Source: Nonlabens sp.
Lineage (GTDB): Bacteria > Bacteroidota > Bacteroidia > Flavobacteriales > Flavobacteriaceae
Direction of reading: 5' to 3'
Length of the DNA: 64,000 bases
NCBI RefSeq assembly: GCF_018401815.1
Contig: NZ_JAGYKG010000003.1
Span: forward strand, 248,001 to 312,000
Shown here: piece after piece, positions 56,688 through 64,000 of the stretch
Numbering within the stretch: position 1 is the first letter of the stretch
Layout: each line of letters begins with the position of its first letter
The notes under the pieces: model-generated
What the model was told of the DNA's origin: nothing
Database searches by the model: none
Seen by the model: only the letters and a program-made list of their open reading frames with translations
Program-made: the position numbers and the translations under genes

Positions 56688-57967
56688 GTAAAATTAAATC
56701 TTTGGTTAAAAATAGTATCCCAAAGCCTTTATTTAGAATTTTAGGAAGGTGGAAAAAAAATTTTTTCTATAAAAAGTTTGACAATCAATACAATCGTATT
56801 CTAAAAGAACTCAAACAGAAAAGTAAAATTAAGATTGCATTTTACATATTCAATGCCGACACCTGGAAAGCAGATACTGTATATCAAGCATTTGAAAAAA
56901 GTGACAAATTCATCCCTTATCTAGTTATCTGTCCATTAATTAATAAAGGCGATAGCTTTCTTCAACAACAATTTGAACAATGCCTCAGTCTAGTTAAAAA
57001 GAATAGGTATAGATATATTGTTGGTTTTAAAGGTTTAAAAGAATCTGAAATAGTTAAAACTCAAATACCAAATTTTGATATAGTATTCTTTTTGAATCCT
57101 AACAATTTGTCAATTAGGCCTTACAGAATTTTACACAATAAAAATTCTTTAAATTGTTATATACCTTACTCTTTCAATATTGACAATTTGATGGATTATG
57201 AATTTAATAACTTTAAGCTCAATCTGATGTATAGATTATTTGCACTCACCCCTTATCATCAAAAAATGTATCAGGAATATAGTGATAAGAAAGGGTCTAA
57301 TACTTTTGTGTCAGGATTTCCTCAACTGGATCGCTTTTTTAAAAATACATCTTCCAATCCGTGGAAAAATCCAAAGTCAACACGTAAAAAAATTATTTGG
57401 GGACCCCATTGGACAATTCCAGGAAAGCAGGAAACTGGCTTAGATTGGAGCTGCTTTTTAGATTATGCTGAATTTATGCTACAATTGGCTGATAGGTATA
57501 AAGAAGTAATAGAGTTAGCATTAAAACCGCATCCTTTTTTATTTCAGTTGCTTTCTAAAGAAGAAAACTGGGGTAAGATCAAAACAGATGCATATTTAAC
57601 GAAGTGGGAGCTAAGAGAAAACTGCCAAATACATTGGGGTGATTATTTAGATTTATTTATTCATTCAGATTCACTTATACATGATAGTGGTTCTTTTACG
57701 GTTGAATATTTATGTGTTGATAAACCTGTAGCTTACACTAGTAATCGTAATAACTATATTGAAAGATTTAACCAAATAGGCAGAAAAGCGATTTCTACAC
57801 ATGAAATTATTTCAAATAAAAATGATTTAGAAAAATTTATAACTTCGATATTAGAAGATAAGGATCCATTTAAAAATCCTCGAAGCGATTTTCAAATTAA
57901 CACATTAAAAGCAGACGGTAAAGCAGGAAAAAGAATTGTAAAACATTTAGAAAAAATATTAAGATGA
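56684..57967 (+). CDS. CDP-glycerol glycerophosphotransferase-like transferase
   Basis: A 427-aa protein with no signal peptide. The C-terminal half carries [21 protein letters not shown] and [20 protein letters not shown], which resemble the TagB/TagF-type glycerophosphotransferase fold (GT-B-like). The N-terminal 100 residues are basic. It may add a glycerol-phosphate or related polyol-phosphate, or a sugar, to the polysaccharide; the donor cannot be read from sequence. It overlaps both neighbours by 4 bp. Confidence 0.7.
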   Translation: MSKIKSLVKNSIPKPLFRILGRWKKNFFYKKFDNQYNRILKELKQKSKIKIAFYIFNADTWKADTVYQAFEKSDKFIPYLVICPLINKGDSFLQQQFEQCLSLVKKNRYRYIVGFKGLKESEIVKTQIPNFDIVFFLNPNNLSIRPYRILHNKNSLNCYIPYSFNIDNLMDYEFNNFKLNLMYRLFALTPYHQKMYQEYSDKKGSNTFVSGFPQLDRFFKNTSSNPWKNPKSTRKKIIWGPHWTIPGKQETGLDWSCFLDYAEFMLQLADRYKEVIELALKPHPFLFQLLSKEENWGKIKTDAYLTKWELRENCQIHWGDYLDLFIHSDSLIHDSGSFTVEYLCVDKPVAYTSNRNNYIERFNQIGRKAISTHEIISNKNDLEKFITSILEDKDPFKNPRSDFQINTLKADGKAGKRIVKHLEKILR

Positions 57968-59493
57968 AGATACTAGATTGTACAATACGAGACGGGGGTT
58001 ATTATACCAACTGGGATTTTTCAGATCAAGTGGTAAATACTTATCTAAAAGCTTTTAACGACTTACCAGTGGAGTATTTAGAAGTTGGATACCGCTCTAA
58101 ACAATTAGAAGGTTATTTGGGTAAATATTTTTATTGTCCAGTTCCTGTGTTGAAAGAACTAAAAGCACAAAGCAATAAGAAGTTAGTTATAATTTTAAAC
58201 GAGAAGGATGTTCGAGCAGAAGATGCTGAGGAATTATTGCTGCCCGTTAAAGATTATATAACTATGGTTAGAATGGCTATAGACCCTAAGAACTTTAAAA
58301 GAGCATTAATATTGGCGAAAAAAGTTAAAGAACTTGGCTTTGAAGTCGCTTTCAATGTCATGTATATGTCAACCTGGAAAGATGAAAAAGATTTCCTAGG
58401 GTTAATACCCAAGGTCGATGGTGTGGTGGATTACTTTTATATGGTAGATTCCTTTGGTGGGGTGTATCCTGAAGATGTAAAAGAAACTATTGCCTTGGTA
58501 CGTTCAAAAACAAATGTTAAATTAGGTTTCCATGGACATAATAACTTAGAAATGGCTCTTGCCAATACACTTGTGGCTATTGAAGAAGGAGTGGATATTG
58601 TAGATGCTACCATCACCGGTATGGGGCGAGGAGCAGGAAATTTAAAGACAGAATTGTTACTCACTACTTTGCAGGCTAAAGGCAAAGTGGATTTTGATTA
58701 CAACGAGCTGAGCAAAGTGGTTGACTCCTTTTCTCAACTACAAAAGAAATATGAATGGGGAACAAATTTACCCTATATGGTTTCAGGAGCAAATTCCTTA
58801 CCCCAAAAACAAGTGATGGAATGGGTTAGTAAACGCTATTATTCGTTCAATTCTATTATAAGAGCCTTGAATAACCAAAGTCAAGGAAAAGAAGATAATC
58901 TCACCTTACCAAAATTAACAACCAACGATACCAAATACCAAAGCGCTTTAATTGTTGGTGGCGGACCAAGTCCTGTAGAACATTCAGCTGCTATAGATCA
59001 GTTTTTAATCCAGAATCCTGATGTTTTAGTGATTCATGCGAGTTCTAAAAATGCTTTGAGTTTTACTGAAGTGCCTAACGAACAAATCTTTTGTTTGGTG
59101 GGCAACGAGGGTCACCGTATGGAAGAAGTATTCGGAGAAAGAAAGATTGAAGGCAAATGTATTTTACCTCCTTTTCCAAGAAAAATGGGGACATATATAC
59201 CTAAAGCATTAGAAAACAATGCTTTTGAATTAAAAGAAGTAAGTTTTACCGAAGAATTTAAGGATTCACACACTGCAATAGCACTTCAAACTGTTTTAGA
59301 TATTGGATTAAAAAGAGTATATTTAGTAGGCTATGATGGTTACAGTAAAGACATTAGTCAAAAAGAACAAGAACTTTTTATTGAAAATGAATACATGTTT
59401 AGCAAAGTAAAGGAGGATGTAGAGTTAATTTCTTTGACTTTAACTAATTATACAGTTTTACAAAAATCTGTTTATGCCTTTTTAAATGAATAA
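57964..59493 (+). CDS. HMGL-type aldolase fused to an unidentified Rossmann-like domain
   Basis: A 509-aa protein. Residues 1 to about 285 form an HMG-CoA-lyase/4-hydroxy-2-oxovalerate-aldolase-like TIM barrel: DCTIRDGGYYTNWDF at the start, YLEVGYRS, FHGHNNLEMALANT (metal-binding HxHN) and GMGRGAGN. From about 335 a second domain opens with ALIVGGGPSPVEHSAAIDQF and ends with VYLVGYDGYS, in the style of nucleotide-binding or DUF115-like folds. The pairing with a CMP-sugar synthetase and a HAD phosphatase suggests a 2-keto sugar acid product. Overlaps both neighbours. Confidence 0.75.
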   Translation: MKILDCTIRDGGYYTNWDFSDQVVNTYLKAFNDLPVEYLEVGYRSKQLEGYLGKYFYCPVPVLKELKAQSNKKLVIILNEKDVRAEDAEELLLPVKDYITMVRMAIDPKNFKRALILAKKVKELGFEVAFNVMYMSTWKDEKDFLGLIPKVDGVVDYFYMVDSFGGVYPEDVKETIALVRSKTNVKLGFHGHNNLEMALANTLVAIEEGVDIVDATITGMGRGAGNLKTELLLTTLQAKGKVDFDYNELSKVVDSFSQLQKKYEWGTNLPYMVSGANSLPQKQVMEWVSKRYYSFNSIIRALNNQSQGKEDNLTLPKLTTNDTKYQSALIVGGGPSPVEHSAAIDQFLIQNPDVLVIHASSKNALSFTEVPNEQIFCLVGNEGHRMEEVFGERKIEGKCILPPFPRKMGTYIPKALENNAFELKEVSFTEEFKDSHTAIALQTVLDIGLKRVYLVGYDGYSKDISQKEQELFIENEYMFSKVKEDVELISLTLTNYTVLQKSVYAFLNE

Positions 59494-60187
59494 AGTTAGT
59501 GTTTTTTTACCAACAAGATCTGGTAGTGAGAGAGTTGTAAATAAGAATACAAAAAGATTCGCAGGAGTTGAAGGAGGCTTATTAGCTATTAAACTTGGAC
59601 AGTTAGTTAAGTGTGATAATATTGATGAAATTGTGCTTTCAACAAACGATGAAAAATCAATAGAAATTGCAGAAAATTTTAAAGTAATCTCTACTAAGTT
59701 AAAGGTTATTCTAAGACCAAATGAGTTAGCTTTAAGTACAACAGATTTAGTAGATTTAGTTAACTATGTTCCAACTATATGTAATAACGAACACATACTT
59801 TGGACACATGTAACGTCTCCTCTTGTTGATACGCTTGATTATAGTTATGCAATTGAACTATATTTAAAAAATATAAACGAAGGTTATGATTCATTAATGA
59901 GTGTAAAAGCAATACAAAACTTTATGTGGTCAGAAGAAGAAAATAGAGTCACCAATAAACAACAAGACGATGACAAAAAATGGCCACGTACACAAGACCT
60001 AATAAAAATGTATGAAGTAAATTCAGCTGTTTTTATAGCTCCGAAAAGAGTTTATAAAATTGAAAAAGACAGAGTAGGAATAAAACCATTTCTTTTAGAA
60101 CAGAATCAAATACAATCAACTGATGTTGATTGTGAAGAAGACTTTAAACTTGCCGAAATACTTTATGAAAAGTTCAAATATAATTAA
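59486..60187 (+). CDS. acylneuraminate/CMP-sugar synthetase family
   Basis: A 233-aa cytidylyltransferase related to NeuA/KdsB. It opens with VFLPTRSGSERVVNKNTK, where the usual P-A-R-x-G-S-x-x-x is P-T-R-S-G-S-E, followed by IVLSTND and LWTHVTSPLVD. It should activate an acidic keto-sugar with CMP. No NeuB/KdsA-type synthase is present; the preceding HMGL-type aldolase is the only candidate for the carbon-carbon step. It overlaps the aldolase gene by 8 bp. Confidence 0.82.
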   Translation: MNKVSVFLPTRSGSERVVNKNTKRFAGVEGGLLAIKLGQLVKCDNIDEIVLSTNDEKSIEIAENFKVISTKLKVILRPNELALSTTDLVDLVNYVPTICNNEHILWTHVTSPLVDTLDYSYAIELYLKNINEGYDSLMSVKAIQNFMWSEEENRVTNKQQDDDKKWPRTQDLIKMYEVNSAVFIAPKRVYKIEKDRVGIKPFLLEQNQIQSTDVDCEEDFKLAEILYEKFKYN

Positions 60188-60779
60188 AACCATATTTTGG
60201 GATTTCGATGGTGTTTTAATGAATTCCAATGCGGTTCGGGATAAAGGATTTGAATTGGTATTAGCCGATTACCCTAAAGACCAAGTCAAACAACTCATGG
60301 ATTTTCACCAAGCCAATGGAGGCTTATCGAGGTATGTCAAATTCAGGTATTTCTTTGAAGAAGTTAGGGGTGAGGAAATTACTGATGAAGAAGTTCAAAT
60401 TTGGGCAGATAAATTCTCAGAAATCATGTATGCCAACTTAATAAATGAAGATTTACTCATCAAAGAAACCAATGATTTTGTTAAAGCCAATTACCAAAAG
60501 TACCAAATGCATATCGTATCCGGTTCAGATGGCAAGGAGCTCAGAAAAATATGTAAAGGGGTTAGGATAAATCAATACTTTAAAAGCATTGAAGGCTCAC
60601 CAACTCCTAAGAAAAAACTGGTCGCCAATATTTTAGAAGAACAAAATTATAAGCAAGAAGAATTTATTTTAATCGGCGACTCGATTAATGATTATGAAGC
60701 TGCAAAAAATAATGGAATATTTTTTATGGGCTACAATAGCAAAAAAGTAGCTCCATTGTCTGATATGAGAATGTTTTAA
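60165..60779 (+). CDS. HAD-family phosphatase
   Basis: A 204-aa HAD hydrolase. IFWDFDGVLMNS (nucleophile DxD) is at the N-terminus, with the serine motif IVSGSDG, a lysine in PKKKLVANIL, and IGDSINDYEAAKNNG. The start is the ATG at 60165, 23 bp inside the previous gene. It may dephosphorylate a sugar-phosphate made by the aldolase, by analogy to KdsC or to NeuNAc-9-P phosphatase. The substrate is not known. One-base stop/start overlap with the flippase gene (TAATG). Confidence 0.85.
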   Translation: MKSSNIIKTIFWDFDGVLMNSNAVRDKGFELVLADYPKDQVKQLMDFHQANGGLSRYVKFRYFFEEVRGEEITDEEVQIWADKFSEIMYANLINEDLLIKETNDFVKANYQKYQMHIVSGSDGKELRKICKGVRINQYFKSIEGSPTPKKKLVANILEEQNYKQEEFILIGDSINDYEAAKNNGIFFMGYNSKKVAPLSDMRMF

Positions 60780-62218
60780 TGACATTAAAATCAAAAGCCA
60801 CCTCAGGATTTATATGGAATGCAGTGGAGCGCTTTTCTGTAACGATAGGTCAATTCGTCATAGGAATAGTACTAGCTCGACTTTTAACTCCGGAGGATTT
60901 TGGATTAATTGGGATGTTATCCATTTTTATTGCAGTTTCGCAGGTCTTTATACAAAGTGGTATGGGATCGGGGCTTATCCAAAAGCAAGACAGGTCTGAT
61001 GAAGATTATTCAACCGTTTTTATATTCAATCTAGTAGTTAGTGTTGTTTTATACGTACTGTTATTTGTATCAGCGCCATATATTGCCTCGTTCTACCAAA
61101 TGCCGTTATTGACTTCACTGACACGTGTTTTAGGGATTATATTAATCATAAACGCGCTTTCAATTGTACAGCGAACTAAATTAGAGATTGAAGTTAACTT
61201 TAAATTGTTGGCCAAAGTCAATGTTATTGCCATGTTGATAGGTGGTGGAATTGGCGTAGCAGCTGCTTTTTTAGGCTATGGTGTATGGTCATTGGTTATT
61301 CAAACTATTTCTATATCTACAGTAACTGCCATAGGACTTTGGATAATAGGTAACTGGAGGTTGTCGTTAATTTTTTCAAAGACTTCCTTTCAAAGCCTTT
61401 TTGGCTACGGGTCAAAATTGCTGATGGCTGGGATATATGCAACAAGTTTAAAAGAAGCTTATAATTTGGCAATTGGGAAATTTTATATGGCATCACAATT
61501 AGGGTATTTCAGTGAAGCTAAAAAGTTTGCAGAAGCACCTTCAGGTTTAATTTCGAGCATATTACAAAAAGTAACTTTTCCAATTCTTTCATCACTTCAG
61601 CATGATAAAAAAAGACTGGTATCAGTATATAGTAGAATTATAAAAACTGCTGCATTTATAACTTTTCCCACATTGCTTTTGCTTGCCGTAGTTGCTGAAC
61701 CACTAATTTCTGTGTTATTAGGAGAGAAGTGGCTCCCTGCTGTTCCCTTACTTCAATGGTTTTGTTTGGCGAGGATAGTAACTCCTATGAGTATTGTTAA
61801 TTTAAGTGTTTTAAATGCTATTGGTAGATCAGATTTATTTTTAAAAGTAGACCTTATAAAAGGACCTATGATTATTATTGCGTTGTTAATTACTATACCT
61901 CTAAGTATAGAGGCAGTAATCATTAGCCAAGTATTTACCTCATTTTTTTCATACCTTATTAACACATATTATTCTGCTAAGTTTTTCAATTATGGAGCTT
62001 TGAAACAATTAAGAGATATTAGTAAAACAATAATTGCGAGTGTTTTAATGACGTTAGTTACTGTGGTTGTTATATACTTTATTCAAGATACATACCTTAA
62101 AATATTGGCAGGTGTTATTGTTGGGTTTTTTACCTTTCTATCAGTAGCATACCTGTTAAGAATAAAAGAATTAAATGAAATCAAAAACATAGCTAAAGAA
62201 AGATTATGGAGAAAGTAG
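60779..62218 (+). CDS. polysaccharide flippase (Wzx-like, MOP superfamily)
   Basis: A 479-aa membrane protein with about 12-14 TM helices. The N-terminus, ATSGFIWNAVERFSVTIGQF, is typical of PST/Wzx flippases, with LLTPEDFGLIGMLSIFIA soon after. It would move lipid-linked repeat units across the inner membrane. It overlaps the next glycosyltransferase by 13 bp. Confidence 0.92.
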   Translation: MTLKSKATSGFIWNAVERFSVTIGQFVIGIVLARLLTPEDFGLIGMLSIFIAVSQVFIQSGMGSGLIQKQDRSDEDYSTVFIFNLVVSVVLYVLLFVSAPYIASFYQMPLLTSLTRVLGIILIINALSIVQRTKLEIEVNFKLLAKVNVIAMLIGGGIGVAAAFLGYGVWSLVIQTISISTVTAIGLWIIGNWRLSLIFSKTSFQSLFGYGSKLLMAGIYATSLKEAYNLAIGKFYMASQLGYFSEAKKFAEAPSGLISSILQKVTFPILSSLQHDKKRLVSVYSRIIKTAAFITFPTLLLLAVVAEPLISVLLGEKWLPAVPLLQWFCLARIVTPMSIVNLSVLNAIGRSDLFLKVDLIKGPMIIIALLITIPLSIEAVIISQVFTSFFSYLINTYYSAKFFNYGALKQLRDISKTIIASVLMTLVTVVVIYFIQDTYLKILAGVIVGFFTFLSVAYLLRIKELNEIKNIAKERLWRK

Positions 62219-63084
62219 AACCTTTAGTAAGTATTTTAGTTCCGTGTTATAACCATTCTAATTATGTAAAAGAATGTATTGTAAGTATTATTAATCAAAC
62301 ATATACAAATTACGAACTTATTGTAATAGATGATGGGTCAACAGACAATTCTGTAGAAATTTTGGAGAAGTTATCGAAAGAGTTTAATTTCAGATTATTT
62401 GCGCAAAAAAATAAAGGCATTTCAGCTACCTTAAACAGAGGGATTAAAGAATTTTCGTCGGGAAAGTACATCACATTTTGTGCATCAGATGATTTTTGGG
62501 CAGAAAATAAGCTTGAAAAACAGGTTCGTTTTATGGAAGAGAATTCAAATATACCTATGTGTTTTGGTAAGGTTCACTATGTTGATGTAAATTCAAAAAT
62601 CATCGATCGTTTGGATAGAAGAAACGATCGACTAAAAGGAGGTAGATTATTTGATGATATACTTCTATTTAAAATCCATCCGCCAGTTAATTACATGTTC
62701 AAAAAATCAATTTTTGATGAAGTAGGGTATTATGATGAGTCTGAAATCGTAGAAGATTATGATATGAATTTAAGAATTTCAAGTAAATATAGTATAGGGT
62801 TTATTGATGAATATCTTTCTTTTTATAGAGTAGGCAATTCAATTGAAAGGTTTGATAGGTTTATCAGTGTGATTGATTCTCAGATTCGTATTTTAAAAAA
62901 GTACAAAAATAAGGAAAAATACAGTAAAGCAGTTTCAAAGTCTTATTTAAGAAGATCTTTGTTAAAAGCAAAAAAGAAAAACCATAAATTTAGTGCAATA
63001 AGTGATATAATAAAATCTGGTAGAATAATTGACCGTTACATGCTGATAATAATATACAACTTAGTATTTAATTGGAACGAATGA
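62206..63084 (+). CDS. family 2 glycosyltransferase
   Basis: A 292-aa GT-A enzyme with LVSILVPCYNHSNYVKECIV (about 7-26), ELIVIDDGSTDNS, the metal-binding DD in CASDDFWAENK, and EIVEDYDMNLRISSKY further on. It would add one sugar of the repeat unit on the inner face of the membrane. The acceptor and donor are not predictable. It overlaps the next gene by 4 bp (ATGA). Confidence 0.93.
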   Translation: MEKVEPLVSILVPCYNHSNYVKECIVSIINQTYTNYELIVIDDGSTDNSVEILEKLSKEFNFRLFAQKNKGISATLNRGIKEFSSGKYITFCASDDFWAENKLEKQVRFMEENSNIPMCFGKVHYVDVNSKIIDRLDRRNDRLKGGRLFDDILLFKIHPPVNYMFKKSIFDEVGYYDESEIVEDYDMNLRISSKYSIGFIDEYLSFYRVGNSIERFDRFISVIDSQIRILKKYKNKEKYSKAVSKSYLRRSLLKAKKKNHKFSAISDIIKSGRIIDRYMLIIIYNLVFNWNE

Positions 63085-64000
63085 AAGCTATTTTAAAAAG
63101 TTCCTTCTTAATTTTTATATTATATCTATATCTTTTTCAGCCTCCTGTAATAGATAAATATTACTTTATTGCTGCGGAGATTTTTTTGGTAATATATTTA
63201 ATAATTCTAAATAAAATAAAATTAAACGATTATAAATTCTTTAAATCTGATTTAAAAATTCTAGGTGTAATAGTTCTTTATGCCATAATAAGAGATCTTT
63301 TAGCTCTTAAAGAAGTATATTCATTTAGGTTTATGGCTTGGGGATTTCAATCTTATATTTTGGGTATTATTATTTGTAAGTATTTTATCCAAAATAATTT
63401 AGACCTTTTAAAGTATCTATTTTATACATCTTTGACAGCTTCAATAATTACTGCTGGTCTAGTTTTCTTTCCAGCTTTTGATAATTGGTATAATTCAGTA
63501 AGGATAAATCTAAATGAACTAGAGGCTTATAAAAACTTTGATTTTAGATACAGGAGTTATGGTATATCTGAAAATTTAACATTTACATATTCTTTTGTAA
63601 TGGGATTGTTTGCTTCTTATTCTTTAATCAAACTTAGAAAAAATAGTTTTTATATTATTTCATTTATTTTCTTTTTGTTTGCGGTTATCTATAACGCAAG
63701 AATAGGATTTGTACCAGTTATATTGACTTTAATTTATATAATTTGTAATAAAAGTTACTATAAAAGTTTATTAAAGGCGTCTCTTCTTTTAACTGCTATT
63801 GTTTTTTTTATTAGATATAGATATCCCTATGTTACTGATATAGCTTTAAATAATAAAAAATGGGTTTTAGAGTTTTTTTATTCAATTTCTGATTTAATTT
63901 TTAACACTAATTATTCAAGAGTTAATACGTTGTCTACGCTTGGTGGTGATTTCATCGTTTTTCCTAAAACCTTGATAGGTTTGATATTTGGAGAAGGAGA
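63081..64000 (+). CDS. O-antigen polymerase/ligase-like membrane protein, truncated by window end
   Basis: An open frame of at least 306 codons that runs off the right edge. It starts MKAILKSSFLIFILYLYLF and has about eight or nine TM helices so far, separated by short polar loops. Content and neighbours (flippase, glycosyltransferase) fit a Wzy-type polymerase. No conserved ligase motif was pinpointed. GC content is the lowest in the window. Confidence 0.8.
   Translation, partial: MKAILKSSFLIFILYLYLFQPPVIDKYYFIAAEIFLVIYLIILNKIKLNDYKFFKSDLKILGVIVLYAIIRDLLALKEVYSFRFMAWGFQSYILGIIICKYFIQNNLDLLKYLFYTSLTASIITAGLVFFPAFDNWYNSVRINLNELEAYKNFDFRYRSYGISENLTFTYSFVMGLFASYSLIKLRKNSFYIISFIFFLFAVIYNARIGFVPVILTLIYIICNKSYYKSLLKASLLLTAIVFFIRYRYPYVTDIALNNKKWVLEFFYSISDLIFNTNYSRVNTLSTLGGDFIVFPKTLIGLIFGEG

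Overview
The window looks like chromosomal DNA of a member of the Flavobacteriaceae (Bacteroidetes); I cannot fix the genus. The evidence is the gene set (bacillithiol enzyme BshC, a type IX secretion C-terminal sorting tail, UpxY-type antiterminator, OmpA-like porin, NDH-2), the low GC content, and repeated TAnnTTTG boxes upstream of genes, which is the Bacteroidetes -7 promoter element. No rRNA, tRNA, CRISPR array or classical IS transposase was seen.

Layout. 0.2-17.4 kb is core metabolism: glyA, fumarylacetoacetase plus a lipoprotein, bshC, guaA, a LysM/periplasmic-binding lipoprotein-like gene, OsmC, a DUF922 protein, a secreted reprolysin-like protease, pyrG and yidC. 17.7-23.0 kb holds uvrA and a small insertion-like segment in which a DUF4143-type AAA ATPase lies between two direct copies of the uvrA 3' end. 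23.1-23.7 kb and 38.4-39.4 kb are two arrays of the same 105/117/123-bp repeat in opposite orientation. Between them lie an XRE-regulated membrane gene pair, ppa, a VWA protein, an outer-membrane barrel, an ECF sigma factor with a partner membrane protein, ndh, lpd, pabB, tilS and dsbD. 39.5-40.8 kb is an OmpA-family porin.

41.0 kb to the end is a surface-polysaccharide locus. A first block makes nucleotide sugars (rfbB, rfbA, a UDP-HexNAc epimerase, two nucleotide-sugar dehydrogenases). A regulatory block follows (winged-helix regulator, UpxY/NusG-like antiterminator). A second, more AT-rich block then carries rfbB, rfbA, two FdtA-like ketoisomerases, an acetyltransferase and an aminotransferase, which together predict a dTDP-3-acetamido-3,6-dideoxyhexose. 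It continues with a glycerophosphotransferase-like transferase, an HMGL-type aldolase fusion, a CMP-sugar synthetase, a HAD phosphatase, a flippase, a family 2 glycosyltransferase and the start of a polymerase that runs off the window.

The most unusual content is a set of very small, repeat-bracketed genes inside this locus. (1) A 278-bp element with perfect 12-bp terminal inverted repeats and a 4-bp TTTA target duplication encodes only a 90-aa GIY-YIG nuclease. It is inserted in the signature motif of a GxxExxY (PD-(D/E)XK-like) gene, and its removal restores that gene exactly. (2) Three GxxExxY genes (one intact, one with a nonsense codon, one interrupted) are bracketed by 9-10-bp-period repeats in opposite orientation. 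(3) A four-helix-bundle (S23-type) gene is bracketed by 7-bp-period repeats in opposite orientation; the left side has expanded into nine ~103-bp tandem copies. Separately, a perfect palindrome (core GCTTTCGCGAAAGC) occurs nine times between 4 and 45 kb, five times inside genes, and never in the last 19 kb, which fits an imported origin for the distal polysaccharide genes.
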